Assembly: GCA_963667145.1 (NCBI GenBank)
Contig: OY762943.1
Location: 558,001 to 622,000, forward strand
From: G963667145 sp963667145
GTDB taxonomy: Bacteria; Cloacimonadota; Cloacimonadia; G963667145
DNA: 64,000 nucleotides
Direction of reading: 5' to 3'
A program made the translations under genes and the position numbers. The notes beneath the pieces were generated by a model. The model did no database searches, was not told the origin of the DNA, and saw only the letters and a program-made list of their open reading frames with translations. Below, in pieces: positions 27,147 through 36,678 of the stretch (positions are counted from its first letter, which is position 1; each line of letters starts with the position of its first letter).

Positions 27147-27961
27147 AATACTACTTCGCAATGCCTATTCACATAGCAACCGAGATTGATTGCAACTGGC
27201 AAGCTGGCGATGTGACACGGAGCTTGCAAGATTTTCACTCCCAAAGCCGTCGGATATTTCTCCAATCCTTGAGGTCCGATTTCCAATTTCTGAATTTTTT
27301 CCAAAATTGACTTCTCCATCTCAGCATAAGCAACTGTCGGATTATGCTCACCCAACGGCACAGCCAAAGCTCTCTTTGACAGAACCGCCGATTGCTCAAA
27401 ATTGCCACCTATTCCCAAACCAACTATGTATGGCGGGCAAGCCGCTGCTCCCACGCCTGCAATCCATTTCACCACAAAATCTTCTATCTCGTTACGTGTA
27501 GCGGTTGGCTCAAACATTTTTATTGTACTCTTGTTCTCCGAGCCTCCACCTTTCGCCATGACAAGCAGTTTTAGTCTATCACCCTCAACTATTTTGGTGT
27601 GAACAACAGCAGGTGTGTTATCTTTAGTGTTCTCTCGATTGAATAGAGGCTCGGCAACTATCGATTTGCGAAAATTTTGATACGCTGCTTGTACTCCAGA
27701 ATGAATAGCTTCTTCAAAATTGCCACCAACTATGTGCAAATCTTGACCCACTTCGGCAAACACAACCACAGTCCCCGTATCCTGACAAATGGGCAAACTT
27801 TCCTCTTTTGCCAACTCGATATTTTTGACCATCATTCTCAAAACCTTGCTGTTTTGGTAGCTTCGCAAAATATCCACAAGTTCGCTATCCAAAGTCGTCA
27901 CAATCTTTTCGCACGCGGAAGAAACTGCCTCGGCTATCTGTTTATAATCAATCGTTCTCAT
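27143..27961 (-). CDS. Class I fumarate hydratase alpha subunit (FumA N-terminal type)
   Basis: A 272-residue protein holding the [4Fe-4S] cluster domain of class I fumarase or tartrate dehydratase. Likely cluster cysteines are in LPICQDTG (Cys59), AAACPPYIVG (about Cys174) and QAPCHIASLPVAIN. It interconverts fumarate and malate with the beta subunit. No Shine-Dalgarno site is visible before the ATG at 27961, and a promoter-like -10 lies only about nine bases upstream. Confidence 0.92.
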   Translation of the reverse strand: MRTIDYKQIAEAVSSACEKIVTTLDSELVDILRSYQNSKVLRMMVKNIELAKEESLPICQDTGTVVVFAEVGQDLHIVGGNFEEAIHSGVQAAYQNFRKSIVAEPLFNRENTKDNTPAVVHTKIVEGDRLKLLVMAKGGGSENKSTIKMFEPTATRNEIEDFVVKWIAGVGAAACPPYIVGLGIGGNFEQSAVLSKRALAVPLGEHNPTVAYAEMEKSILEKIQKLEIGPQGLEKYPTALGVKILQAPCHIASLPVAINLGCYVNRHCEVVL

Positions 27962-27969
27962 AAAGCTGA

Positions 27970-27996
27970 ATTTTAAAAACCAATTTTGTGTGTCAA
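27970..27996 (-). promoter_or_regulatory. Probable promoter of the fumarase operon
   Basis: On the minus strand a perfect TTGACA (27991-27996) is followed after 15 bases by TAAAAT (27970-27975). The start codon is nine bases beyond, so the transcript would be nearly leaderless, in line with the absence of a Shine-Dalgarno site. Confidence 0.5.
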
Positions 27997-28024
27997 CTTT
28001 TTATCAACATCTTAATTTGGACAA

Positions 28025-28052
28025 AGAAAAACCCGCCATTGATATGACGGGT
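28025..28052 (-). terminator. Terminator of the SNF transporter gene
   Basis: On the minus strand ACCCGTCAT and ATGGCGGGT form a 9-bp stem with one G-T pair and a 4-base loop, followed by TTTTTC. It is about 20 bases after the stop of the transporter gene at 28073. Confidence 0.85.
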
Positions 28053-28072
28053 ATAGTTTAACAAAATTCTAA

Positions 28073-29431
28073 CTAATTTCCAAAAACGCCTAAGCCATTC
28101 AAAAATACGATGAAAATAATAACTGGAGCAACAAATCTACAAATAAAAACGAACAAAGGCATATATTTTATAGAAAATTTACCGTCACTGCTAAGCTCAT
28201 CGGCAAGACGCTTTCTGTCCAATTTCCAACCGACAAAATAGCTGATGAACATTCCACCAAGAGGCAACAGCCAGTTGGCAGACAAATAATCCAAAGCGTC
28301 AAAGAAGTTTTTCCCTGGCAAAAGGTGGAACTCGCTCATCGGACCCATAGCCAACGAACAAGGAACACCAATCACAAAGCAAGCAACAGCCATATAAATG
28401 GTCGCCTTATTACGAGAAATATTTTTTTCTTCGATGAGATAAGACACCAAGCATTCCAAGATGGAAATAGCACTGCTCAAAGCCGCCAAAGCCAAAAGCA
28501 CGAAGAAAAGGAAGCAGAAGAACTGACCGCCTATCATTTGGTTGAACACGTTAGGCAAAGTCACGAAAACAAGACCTGGTCCTGCACCTGGCTCAATGCC
28601 AAAAGCAAAAACAGCTGGGAAAATAGCCACACCAGCCAAAATAGCAATAATTGTGTCAGCTGCACTCACTTGAACAGCTATAGTCCCTATATTCTCCTGT
28701 TTTTTTACATAAGAACCATAAATCAACATCGTTCCCATTCCCAATGACAAAGAGAAAAAAGCATGCCCCAAAGCTACCAAAACAGCAGTACCGCTCAAAC
28801 TAGACCAATTGGGAGAAAAAAGAAAAGCCAAACCTTTAGATGCACCAGGCAAGGTGATAGCTCTTACGCAAAGTACCAAAAGAATGGCAAGCAACAAAGG
28901 CATAAGAATTTTTGAACTTTTTTCAATACCTTTTTGCACACCCATAACAATAATTCCAGCAGTGGCTGTCATAAACACAAAATGCCAAATTACAGGCTTC
29001 CACGGATTAGAAATAAAACCACCAAAAATACCACCTATCTCAGCAGCAGATTTCCCCGTAAAAGTTCCAAAAGCAGCTTTGAAAATATAGTCTACTGTCC
29101 ATCCTGCAACGACAGAATAGAAAGACAAAATGCAAAATCCTGCCAAAATTCCAAGAAATCCAACTAAATACCATTTTGTTCCAGGTGCTAACTGGCTAAA
29201 AGCTCCAACGCCGTTACGCTGGGTAGTACGACCCAAAATAAATTCGGCAAGCATCACTGTTACTCCTACTACAGCTATACAAACAAGGTAAACAATCAAA
29301 AAAGCTGCTCCACCGTAAACTCCTGTAATATACGGAAATTTCCAAATATTTCCAAGTCCAATGGCAGAACCTGCAGCAGCAGCAATGATACCTAACTTGC
29401 TTCCAAAAGATCCTCTGTTTTTTAAATCCAT
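28073..29431 (-). CDS. SNF family sodium-dependent transporter
   Basis: A 452-residue polytopic membrane protein with 11 to 12 predicted helices. The N-terminal GSAIGLGNIWKFPYITGVYGGAAF region is the sodium- and substrate-binding part of helix 1 in neurotransmitter:sodium symporters (LeuT fold); the GFCILSFYSVVAGWTVDY block and the FLFFVLLALAALSSAISILE helix also match. Bacterial members usually import amino acids with sodium. Substrate not known. It has its own terminator; it lies alone between the fumarase operon and bamA. Confidence 0.93.
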   Translation of the reverse strand: MDLKNRGSFGSKLGIIAAAAGSAIGLGNIWKFPYITGVYGGAAFLIVYLVCIAVVGVTVMLAEFILGRTTQRNGVGAFSQLAPGTKWYLVGFLGILAGFCILSFYSVVAGWTVDYIFKAAFGTFTGKSAAEIGGIFGGFISNPWKPVIWHFVFMTATAGIIVMGVQKGIEKSSKILMPLLLAILLVLCVRAITLPGASKGLAFLFSPNWSSLSGTAVLVALGHAFFSLSLGMGTMLIYGSYVKKQENIGTIAVQVSAADTIIAILAGVAIFPAVFAFGIEPGAGPGLVFVTLPNVFNQMIGGQFFCFLFFVLLALAALSSAISILECLVSYLIEEKNISRNKATIYMAVACFVIGVPCSLAMGPMSEFHLLPGKNFFDALDYLSANWLLPLGGMFISYFVGWKLDRKRLADELSSDGKFSIKYMPLFVFICRFVAPVIIFIVFLNGLGVFGN

Positions 29432-29540
29432 TTACTAACTCCTTCTATCTTTAATATTTTAGATTGTCGTCAAAAAAGTGACCTTTAAAACAAGTGACAA
29501 GAAAAAAATAAAATAAATAGTCGATTAACTTTGCAAATCA

Positions 29541-31742
29541 TCAAAAAGTCATTCCTATTTGGAATTGAGGCTTCCATTCATTGTCTTCCAAGTTGTAGCC
29601 GTAATCAAGTCCGATTATACCTATCGGGCTATTAAACCGAACTCCAAAACCTGCTCCGTTCTTCAACCTGTTGAAATTAAGCTGACTGTAGCTATCCACA
29701 GCATCTCCCGCATCGTAAAACAACAATCCAATAAAAGTCTCTCCCACAATAGGATAGGCAAGCTCACTGGAAAAAATAAGCATGCGACTGGCACCATCGC
29801 TATCGTCGGGAATGCTACTACTACCATAGCCTCTCAAACCGTTGTAGCCCATGCCACCTATATAAAATTTCTCCGCGGGAGGCACTTCTTCATCGGAATA
29901 GAGCGATTCCACGTATCCCGTCCTCCACTTGGTGCGGAAAGCAAAACTTCCAGGCAAATCCAAATACCAACTAACTTGATAAATTTGCTTGAAGAAATTT
30001 TCATTCCCTCCAAGGAAAGAACCTGCAAATTCGGTGTAAATACTAAAATCAGAACCTAAACTGGGGAAAAAGACGTTATCTTTATTGCTTCGAGAGAGGC
30101 TAATTCCCATACTGCTAGTTGCCTGCCAACCTTTGCCAGCTTCTTTAATAAGCTCGTCACTGGCGTCACTGCTGAGGTCGGAATATTTGGTTATGTAATA
30201 GCTGTAGGTAACTTTGACGTTGGCAAGGTCAAGCCAATAAAGGTACTTACCCAAAGTCACCGAGCCACCTCTTTTTTCCCAATCGTAATCATCATACTCT
30301 CTTTTTGTGTTGTATAAAGAAAATCCGCCCAAGATATCCGTGTCGTAGAGATAGGAATTGGTAAAATCAAGTTCGTAGTTCAAAAGCGTCTTCGACCACG
30401 AAACTGAAGCCGAAGTTTGCCAAGCGTTGCCATAGAGATTTCGCAGTGTGACGCTCGCCTCCAACACCATTCCGTCCAAACTGTTGTAGCCAATCGAACC
30501 GTTGAGAGAGTTGGAACTTCTATCTTTCAAATCGAAAATCACGTCCATATCGCCACTGCTATTGATAACCCTGGTGTCGATGCCCATATCAGCTTCAAAG
30601 AAACCTGTGTTGTAAATCCTCCGCTGAGTAGAAACTATATCAGACCTTTTGTAATATGCACCCGGACGCACAGACAATTTCCTCCTGACGACCTTCTCCT
30701 TTGTCCGCTTGTTCCCTCTGATAATAACCTTGTGCACTTTGGCTCTGGGGTTCTCCTGAATGGTGATGATGACGTTTACCTTGCCACCCTCTTTCTCCAA
30801 TTCATAATCGACCTTGCTATAGACAAAGCCTTCCTCGTGATACATGGTATAGACTTCAAAAAGCTGACTTTCAAACTCCTGCTTGTCAAATACTTGGTCA
30901 GGCTTGAACTTAAATTTATCCAAAATTTTAAGTTGCGAGAAATAAATATTACCTGTAACAAACACATCGCCCAGATAGAACTTAGCTCCAGGTTTGATGT
31001 AAAAACCAATCTCCAATCTGTTGGAATCTTCCAACGGTTTGATTTCTGGCTCAGCAACAGACACATCTATGTAACCTTTTTCATTATAAAAAGTTATGAT
31101 GCGTTCCACGTCCAAATCCACGGTTTCCTTGTTGTATTTGCCCGAGCGAAACCAACCAGAAGTTTTCGTCTTAATCACATCGTTCAGTTCGTCGTCAGAA
31201 AAATTTTTGTTCCCGTAAAAGTTAATCCTCTCAACCTTAACTCTCTCGCCTTTTTCTGTGTTGAGCGTTACATTTATGTAATTGTTCTCCAACTCCTCGA
31301 TGGCAAAATCGATATTTGCGTTGTAATAGCCGTCCTCTTCGTAATAGCTTTTAATTCGGTTTACGAAAGTATCTTTGGCGGTTTCAAACCAAAACGAACC
31401 TTTTTGCAAATCAACCATCTTCTCCAACTCAGCTCTGCTGACTCCGTTGAAATCGCCAATCTCAAATTTATTAACGATTTGATTTTCCACAACTTCAACC
31501 TTGATTGTACCATTCACATCCTTAATCTCGACCGAAGAGAACATCCCATTTTTCAATAAACTACGTCTGCAATCGTTCAAAATAGTCTGATTATAATAGT
31601 CGCCCTCTTTCAGCCCCATCAACGAGTACACGGCTCCAGCCTGCACATTTTGCAAACCTGTTACCGAAATATTTTTTACTTCACTCGCCAAAAGGAAAGT
31701 GAACATAAAAGCAAACCCAAAAATTGCTACCAATTTACGCAT
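29541..31742 (-). CDS. bamA: Outer membrane assembly factor BamA
   Basis: A 733-residue protein with a signal peptide (1-19), four to five POTRA domains (about 22-400; for example KISVTGLQN, VERINFYGNKNFSDDEL, VHKVIIRGNKRTKEKVVRRKL) and a C-terminal 16-strand beta-barrel ending in aromatic Phe, which is usual for outer-membrane proteins. The GLRGYG block near residue 645 corresponds to the VRGF/Y motif of the L6 loop. It folds and inserts outer-membrane proteins. The gene follows pdxJ directly (stop and start adjacent). Confidence 0.97.
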   Translation of the reverse strand: MRKLVAIFGFAFMFTFLLASEVKNISVTGLQNVQAGAVYSLMGLKEGDYYNQTILNDCRRSLLKNGMFSSVEIKDVNGTIKVEVVENQIVNKFEIGDFNGVSRAELEKMVDLQKGSFWFETAKDTFVNRIKSYYEEDGYYNANIDFAIEELENNYINVTLNTEKGERVKVERINFYGNKNFSDDELNDVIKTKTSGWFRSGKYNKETVDLDVERIITFYNEKGYIDVSVAEPEIKPLEDSNRLEIGFYIKPGAKFYLGDVFVTGNIYFSQLKILDKFKFKPDQVFDKQEFESQLFEVYTMYHEEGFVYSKVDYELEKEGGKVNVIITIQENPRAKVHKVIIRGNKRTKEKVVRRKLSVRPGAYYKRSDIVSTQRRIYNTGFFEADMGIDTRVINSSGDMDVIFDLKDRSSNSLNGSIGYNSLDGMVLEASVTLRNLYGNAWQTSASVSWSKTLLNYELDFTNSYLYDTDILGGFSLYNTKREYDDYDWEKRGGSVTLGKYLYWLDLANVKVTYSYYITKYSDLSSDASDELIKEAGKGWQATSSMGISLSRSNKDNVFFPSLGSDFSIYTEFAGSFLGGNENFFKQIYQVSWYLDLPGSFAFRTKWRTGYVESLYSDEEVPPAEKFYIGGMGYNGLRGYGSSSIPDDSDGASRMLIFSSELAYPIVGETFIGLLFYDAGDAVDSYSQLNFNRLKNGAGFGVRFNSPIGIIGLDYGYNLEDNEWKPQFQIGMTF

Positions 31743-32471
31743 CTAAAACACCCCTTTCACCACAATTCTTTTCATCTTTCGCACAGCCTCAGCCAATCCG
31801 TGAAAAATACTCTCAGCAATGAGACTGTGACCGATATTAAATTCTTCAATTGGCAAATCGAGAAGCGGAACAATGTTGTGATAATCCAATCCATGACCTG
31901 CCACTACTCGCATACCCAAATCAGAAATTTGCTTGCAAGCCAATTTTATTCGAGAAAATTCCTCATCACCAACTTCAGTTCCAAAATTGTTCGCATAAAC
32001 TCCCGTGTGCATTTCCACAGCGTCAGCACCCAATTTTGCAGCTAAGGAAATCATCGCTGGGTCAGGCTCAATAAACAAACTGACCTCAATTCCCGCATTT
32101 TTCAACCTCGCAATGTCCTCACTCATAGATTCCTTGAGCAAAAGTCCACCCTCAGTCGTCAGTTCCTCTCTTTTCTCGGGAACTAAAGTAACCGTATCAG
32201 GCTTAGCTTTGATGGCTATCTCCACAATCTCGGGATTGAGAGCCATCTCCAAATTCAGCTTTGTGGTCACAACGCTTTTAATCAACTGCAAATCTGCATC
32301 TTTTATGTGCCTTCTGTCTTCGCGAAGATGAATCGTTATCTGGTCAGCTCCCGCTTGCTCTGCCACGAGAACCGCCTGTACAGGTTGCGGATTCACACCG
32401 CCACGAGCATTCCGCACAGTAGCCACGTGGTCTATATTTACGCCTAAATATCTTTGAAAATCGTTTTTCAT
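31743..32471 (-). CDS. pdxJ: Pyridoxine 5'-phosphate synthase
   Basis: A 242-residue TIM barrel starting MKNDFQRYLGVNIDHVATVRNARGG. LGVNIDHVATVR, EQAGADQITIHLREDRRHI, VTLVPEKREELTTEGG and VVAGHGLDYHN are PdxJ signatures. It condenses 1-deoxyxylulose 5-phosphate and 3-amino-2-oxopropyl phosphate to pyridoxine phosphate in the DXP-dependent route, which implies that the organism makes vitamin B6 de novo. It is located between thrA and bamA on one transcript. Confidence 0.97.
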   Translation of the reverse strand: MKNDFQRYLGVNIDHVATVRNARGGVNPQPVQAVLVAEQAGADQITIHLREDRRHIKDADLQLIKSVVTTKLNLEMALNPEIVEIAIKAKPDTVTLVPEKREELTTEGGLLLKESMSEDIARLKNAGIEVSLFIEPDPAMISLAAKLGADAVEMHTGVYANNFGTEVGDEEFSRIKLACKQISDLGMRVVAGHGLDYHNIVPLLDLPIEEFNIGHSLIAESIFHGLAEAVRKMKRIVVKGVF

Positions 32472-32497
32472 ATATAAAACCTTAAATCTATAACATT

Positions 32498-34903
32498 TTA
32501 ATAAATCAAATAGTTAGCTATTTTGATAATGTCAGCAAAAACTCCAGCAGCAGTAACAGCCGCTCCAGCTCCAGGTCCACGCACTATCAAAGGCATTTGC
32601 CTTGTGTATCGCTTGGTGATGAAAACCACCATATTGTCACTGTCAGACAAAGAATAAAAAGGACTCGAGCTGTCAACCTCCTCCAATCCGATTTTTGCTT
32701 CATCCTTGGTGATGCTCGCCAAAAATCGCAATCTATTGCCTTTCTCTTCGACCTTTTTTACCATCTCGGCAAAATATTTATCGTTGTCGGATAGGCTTTG
32801 CAGAAAAGCTTCCGGCTCATTTTTGCTCAAACACTCTTCAGGCAAAATCGGCATGGAAATGATGTCTTGCAAATTGATTTTTTTGCCCAATTCACGAGAC
32901 AAAATCAAAGCCTTGCGAGCCACATCACATCCAGTTAAGTCTTCTTTTGGATTAGGTTCGGTGTATCCCAACTCCTTTGCCATCTTCACAACATCCACAA
33001 ATTTGGTTTGGGAGTTGAACGAATTGAAAATATAACTGAGCGTGCCAGATAAAACCGCTTTAATTTCCTCTATCTCATCGCCCGAACGAAGCAAATCTTT
33101 CAGAGTGCTGATAATCGGCAATCCCGCACCAACATTGGTTTCGTAGTAAAATTTGGCATTATGTTCAAAAGCTGTGGTGTGAATATCCTGATACACCGAA
33201 TACTCGTCAGAATTGGCTTTCTTATTGGGAGTCACCACGGAAATCGACTCTTGCAAAAGTTCTTTGTACAATGGCGTCATCCTCGCAGTGGCAGTGCAAT
33301 CGATGAAAATAGAGTTGGCACAATTCATCTTTTTGATTATCTCCACAAATTGTTCCAAATCGCTTTTCTGCCCTTTTTGCAAAGTCTCTCGCCAATCCTC
33401 AAACTTCAGATTTTCATCAAAAGTCATTTTGTCGATGTCAGCTATACCTTTGAGCGTCATCGTAATTCCGTAATTCGTCTTGAGAAAATCGCGTTGCTTC
33501 TCGATTTGCTCCAACAGTGTAGAACCAATCAAACCAGTTCCTACCAAAAACAGATTTATATTCTTGCGGTCAAAAAACTCGCTGTACAAAGAAGTAACCG
33601 CCTTGGTTACGTCTTCATTGGCGATTACCACACTGACATTCAATTCAGAAGAGCCTTGGGCGATAGCTCGCACGTTGACTCCGTTTTTGCCCAAAGCACT
33701 AAACATCTTTCCAGAAAGCCCAACTCGATTGACCATATTGTGCCCGACTATGGAAACGGACGCCAAATCTGTATGATACTCCAAGTTTTCGATAATTCCT
33801 TGCTCAAACTCGTAATAAAACTCTTTGCGAATAGCTTTGGTAGCAGCCAAAATGTTTTCCTCATCGGACTTGATGGCAAAACAGATAGATTGCTCACTGG
33901 AAGCCTGCGAAATCAAAATCAAACTGATATTTGCCTTCGCCAACGAACCGAACAACCTCTGTGCCGTGCCAACTCTGCCTATCATTCCTGTTCCAAAAAC
34001 GCGGAACAAAGCGATATTGCCGATGTAAGAAATTCCTGTTATAAGATCCTGATTTTGGCATACACCTCGAAAAATCTTCGTTCCCACAAAATCCAAATCG
34101 GACAAAGATTTAATCACAATCTCCGCATTTTGCTTTTTGGCAATCTCGATAGCCCGATAATCAACAAAATGGGAACCGAAGTGCGAGAGTTCCATCGCCT
34201 CCTGATAACTCATGGAGTTTATGTGTTTGCTACCATGCACCAAGGACAGATTGCAAACTGGAACTCCATGACCAGTGAGCCAAAACTCTATTTCCTGAGA
34301 TGAGCTGAGCTTTGCCAAATAGCACGTCAAAAAATCGGCTTTTCCAGTGACGAAATTCAGTTCACCCGCTTCGTTTATCACTACTCCCGAAGGATAGAGC
34401 AAAATATCCTCATTTCCCTCAAATTCACTATTGCCAACCAACTTGTCGCCCATTTGCAGAAGCAAAGAATTTTCGTCCAAACACGCTTTTACCCGAAATC
34501 CTTCTTTCTCCAAAATCAAAGCATAAATCTTCGTGTAAATAAAAGACGCTTGAGCCAAGATTTTGTCCAAAGAACACGCAAAATCACACGAGGTCAACTC
34601 CAATCCAACATAAATATTTTCCAACTTCTTCAAAAATTCCGAAACCTTATCTATCTCCTCTTGAGTAAGATAGTCGCTTTTGGAAGAAAGAACCTCTTTG
34701 CGAAAAGCATCAAATTTTGCTTTCCAATCGTGATTTTTGGACAAAACATCATTTTTCATAGAAGACAAAACATCACAAATCCTGCGAGGGACATCCACCA
34801 CAATTATCTTTTTGTCTTCCCCTTGTTTGGCAACCCAAAGCGAATTAACAAAAAACTCCTTGGATTCAAAAATATCTCCGCAAAATTTTATAACCTTCAT
34901 CAT
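32498..34903 (-). CDS. thrA: ThrA-type protein: degenerate aspartokinase, ACT domains, homoserine dehydrogenase
   Basis: An 801-residue protein with the order aspartokinase, two ACT domains, homoserine dehydrogenase. The dehydrogenase (about 455-801) is intact: LVGTGLIGS dinucleotide site, TPNKKANS, YYETNVGAGLPII, SGTLSYIFNSF and YTEPNPKEDLTGCDVARK. The ACT region has GMIGRVGTAQRLFGSLAKANIS and NVRAIAQGSSELNVS. The kinase part keeps the fold landmark MSYQEAMELSHFG but its catalytic blocks are changed: KFCGDI instead of KFGGTS, VTGKADFLTC instead of the GRGGSDYSA block, and LTGHGVP instead of TDVDGVY. So it probably has no aspartokinase activity. The second ATG (34900) fits the GAGG spacing as well as the first. 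Confidence 0.9.
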   Translation of the reverse strand: MMKVIKFCGDIFESKEFFVNSLWVAKQGEDKKIIVVDVPRRICDVLSSMKNDVLSKNHDWKAKFDAFRKEVLSSKSDYLTQEEIDKVSEFLKKLENIYVGLELTSCDFACSLDKILAQASFIYTKIYALILEKEGFRVKACLDENSLLLQMGDKLVGNSEFEGNEDILLYPSGVVINEAGELNFVTGKADFLTCYLAKLSSSQEIEFWLTGHGVPVCNLSLVHGSKHINSMSYQEAMELSHFGSHFVDYRAIEIAKKQNAEIVIKSLSDLDFVGTKIFRGVCQNQDLITGISYIGNIALFRVFGTGMIGRVGTAQRLFGSLAKANISLILISQASSEQSICFAIKSDEENILAATKAIRKEFYYEFEQGIIENLEYHTDLASVSIVGHNMVNRVGLSGKMFSALGKNGVNVRAIAQGSSELNVSVVIANEDVTKAVTSLYSEFFDRKNINLFLVGTGLIGSTLLEQIEKQRDFLKTNYGITMTLKGIADIDKMTFDENLKFEDWRETLQKGQKSDLEQFVEIIKKMNCANSIFIDCTATARMTPLYKELLQESISVVTPNKKANSDEYSVYQDIHTTAFEHNAKFYYETNVGAGLPIISTLKDLLRSGDEIEEIKAVLSGTLSYIFNSFNSQTKFVDVVKMAKELGYTEPNPKEDLTGCDVARKALILSRELGKKINLQDIISMPILPEECLSKNEPEAFLQSLSDNDKYFAEMVKKVEEKGNRLRFLASITKDEAKIGLEEVDSSSPFYSLSDSDNMVVFITKRYTRQMPLIVRGPGAGAAVTAAGVFADIIKIANYLIY

Positions 34904-34915
34904 TTCCTCAAAATC

Positions 34916-35326
34916 TTAATTATTAAACAGCAAATATTTCCGAGCAGTGAAATTCCAACCGAACACTATCGTTGCCGAAAAAACCTTGGAATACATGTAA
35001 AATAAGCACATTTTCTCGGTGAATAAATACATAAATGTGTTAGTCAAAATCAGCCCCACCACGCTTATCAAAAAGAAAAGCAAAATCTCGTGCCTCTTTT
35101 TATTGTACTTGCGTTGGTGGAAAACCCAGTAAATATTAAAAAAATACGACACCAAAACCCCACTGATAAAAGAGACCGTGGAGGAAGTCAGATAATGAAT
35201 CAGCAAAAAATCCGTCAAAAAAATAAGTATTAAAAAATCCACCAAAGTGGAAACCTGACCCCCAACCGCATATCGAAAAATCTGATGCCGAAACGTCTCC
35301 GCATTCCCTGACAAATACCTTTTCAT
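34916..35326 (-). CDS. GtrA family membrane protein
   Basis: A 136-residue protein with four predicted helices (about 20-40, 48-70, 85-105, 110-130) and the GtrA pattern QIFRYAVGGQVSTLVDFLILIFL at the start. GtrA proteins flip or aid polyprenyl-linked sugars in surface-polysaccharide modification. Located directly after tgt, 12 bases before thrA. Confidence 0.85.
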   Translation of the reverse strand: MKRYLSGNAETFRHQIFRYAVGGQVSTLVDFLILIFLTDFLLIHYLTSSTVSFISGVLVSYFFNIYWVFHQRKYNKKRHEILLFFLISVVGLILTNTFMYLFTEKMCLFYMYSKVFSATIVFGWNFTARKYLLFNN

Positions 35327-36445
35327 CTACTGACAAACTCCCTTCACAAGCTCTGCATGCTGATTATAAAATTCCTGATAATTCCCTGCCAAAATCGCTT
35401 GGCGTGCTTTGGTGACCAAATCTAAATAAAAATGCAACGAGTGGATAGAAGCCAAAATTCCACCTAGAGCCTCGCCTACGGAAAGCAAATGACGAATATA
35501 CGCTCTGGAAAAATTGCGACAGGCGTAGCAATTGCAGTTCTCATCAATGGGTCGAGTGTCCTCTTTATAGCGTGCAGATTTGAGTATCATCTTTCCTTGC
35601 CAAGTGAAAATCGTCCCTTTTCGAGCGTTGCGAGTGGGCATAACGCAGTCGAACATATCCACTCCAGTCAAAATCCCATCCAACAAATCTCCAGGCGTGC
35701 CAACTCCCATCAAATATCGAGGCTTGTCTTTGGGCAAAATTCCATCCAAAAGCTCTGTAATCCTGAACATATCTTCTTTAGGCTCGCCAACTGCCAAACC
35801 TCCGATGGAATAGCCTGGAAAATCTATCTCCACCAACCTCTTCGCAGATTCCGCACGCAAATCGTCAAAAACTCCGCCTTGCACTATTCCAAACAACGCT
35901 TGGTCTTCTGGTCGCTTGTGGGATTCTTTGCCGATTTTCGCCCAACGGATAGTTGTTGCCAAAGATTTTTTCACATAATCGTAAGACTGCCCGTACGCAG
36001 GACACTCGTCAAACGACATAATGATGTCAGCACCCAAATTGTTCTCTATCTCCATTACTCGCTGTGGCGAAAAAAAATGGTACGAGCCATCGATGTGCGA
36101 TCTGAACTTAACACCTTCGGGGGTAATTTTGCGAAAATCGGACAAACTCATCACCTGAAATCCACCGCTATCCGTCAAAATGGGTTTGTCCCATCCGATG
36201 AATTTGTGCAATCCACCCATTTTGGCTATCAATTCACTGCTCGGACGAAGATGAAGATGATACGTGTTGCCCAAGATAATTTGTGCTTTCACCTCTTCTT
36301 GCAAATCGCGTGGAGACAAGCCTTTCACGCTACCGCGAGTTCCCACAGGCATAAAAATCGGCGTTGTCATCTCACCGTGTTTTGTCGTTAATCGCCCTGC
36401 CCGAGCCATGCCCGAAGTCGTTTCTAACTTAAAAAAATCTTTCAC
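35327..36445 (-). CDS. tgt: Queuine tRNA-ribosyltransferase (TGT)
   Basis: A 372-residue TIM-barrel enzyme. LTDSGGFQVMSLSDFRKI contains the catalytic and base-recognition block; the catalytic nucleophile lies in MGVGTPGDLLDGILTGVDMFDCVMPTRNAR (Asp in DMFDCV); the zinc site is CNCYACRNFSRAYIRH near 305-320. It exchanges guanine 34 for a queuosine precursor in GUN-anticodon tRNAs. It shares an operon with the YejM-like gene and GtrA. Confidence 0.97.
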   Translation of the reverse strand: MKDFFKLETTSGMARAGRLTTKHGEMTTPIFMPVGTRGSVKGLSPRDLQEEVKAQIILGNTYHLHLRPSSELIAKMGGLHKFIGWDKPILTDSGGFQVMSLSDFRKITPEGVKFRSHIDGSYHFFSPQRVMEIENNLGADIIMSFDECPAYGQSYDYVKKSLATTIRWAKIGKESHKRPEDQALFGIVQGGVFDDLRAESAKRLVEIDFPGYSIGGLAVGEPKEDMFRITELLDGILPKDKPRYLMGVGTPGDLLDGILTGVDMFDCVMPTRNARKGTIFTWQGKMILKSARYKEDTRPIDENCNCYACRNFSRAYIRHLLSVGEALGGILASIHSLHFYLDLVTKARQAILAGNYQEFYNQHAELVKGVCQ

Positions 36446-36457
36446 AATTTAAATATT

Positions 36458-36664
36458 CTACTTCTTCAAATTCATAAACAAGCCTATCAAAAACACGAGG
36501 CAAGCTCCACCCAAACTGAGGTAGTATTGCGTCAAATTGGCAAATTTGTATCTGTCGTAGCTCATCAAAGCATCGGCTACATTGGCAGGTGGTTTCATCC
36601 CATAAAAATAGTAGGTAGCAACCGCACCCGCAATCAAAAAAATCAACCCTATAATTCTTTTCAT
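36458..36664 (-). CDS. Small two-helix membrane protein (DUF3185-like)
   Basis: A 68-residue protein with a hydrophobic N-terminal helix (residues 4-22) ending in a YYFYGMKPP turn and a second helix (48-64), the layout of the DUF3185 small membrane proteins. GGGGAG-type site is upstream of the ATG (start at 36664). No known function. It lies between the YejM-like gene and tgt with 14 and 12 base gaps. Confidence 0.65.
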   Translation of the reverse strand: MKRIIGLIFLIAGAVATYYFYGMKPPANVADALMSYDRYKFANLTQYYLSLGGACLVFLIGLFMNLKK

Positions 36665-36678
36665 TTCTCCCCCTTTAA

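Noticed and set aside
29432..29540. Promoter for the SNF transporter
   Set aside because: TTGACG-like and TAAAAT-like elements exist but at the wrong spacing.
30417..31559. A 380-codon open frame on the plus strand
   Set aside because: Antisense shadow of bamA; no SD or family match.
33161..34303. A 380-codon open frame on the plus strand
   Set aside because: Antisense to the thrA gene, whose ACT and dehydrogenase motifs are clear.
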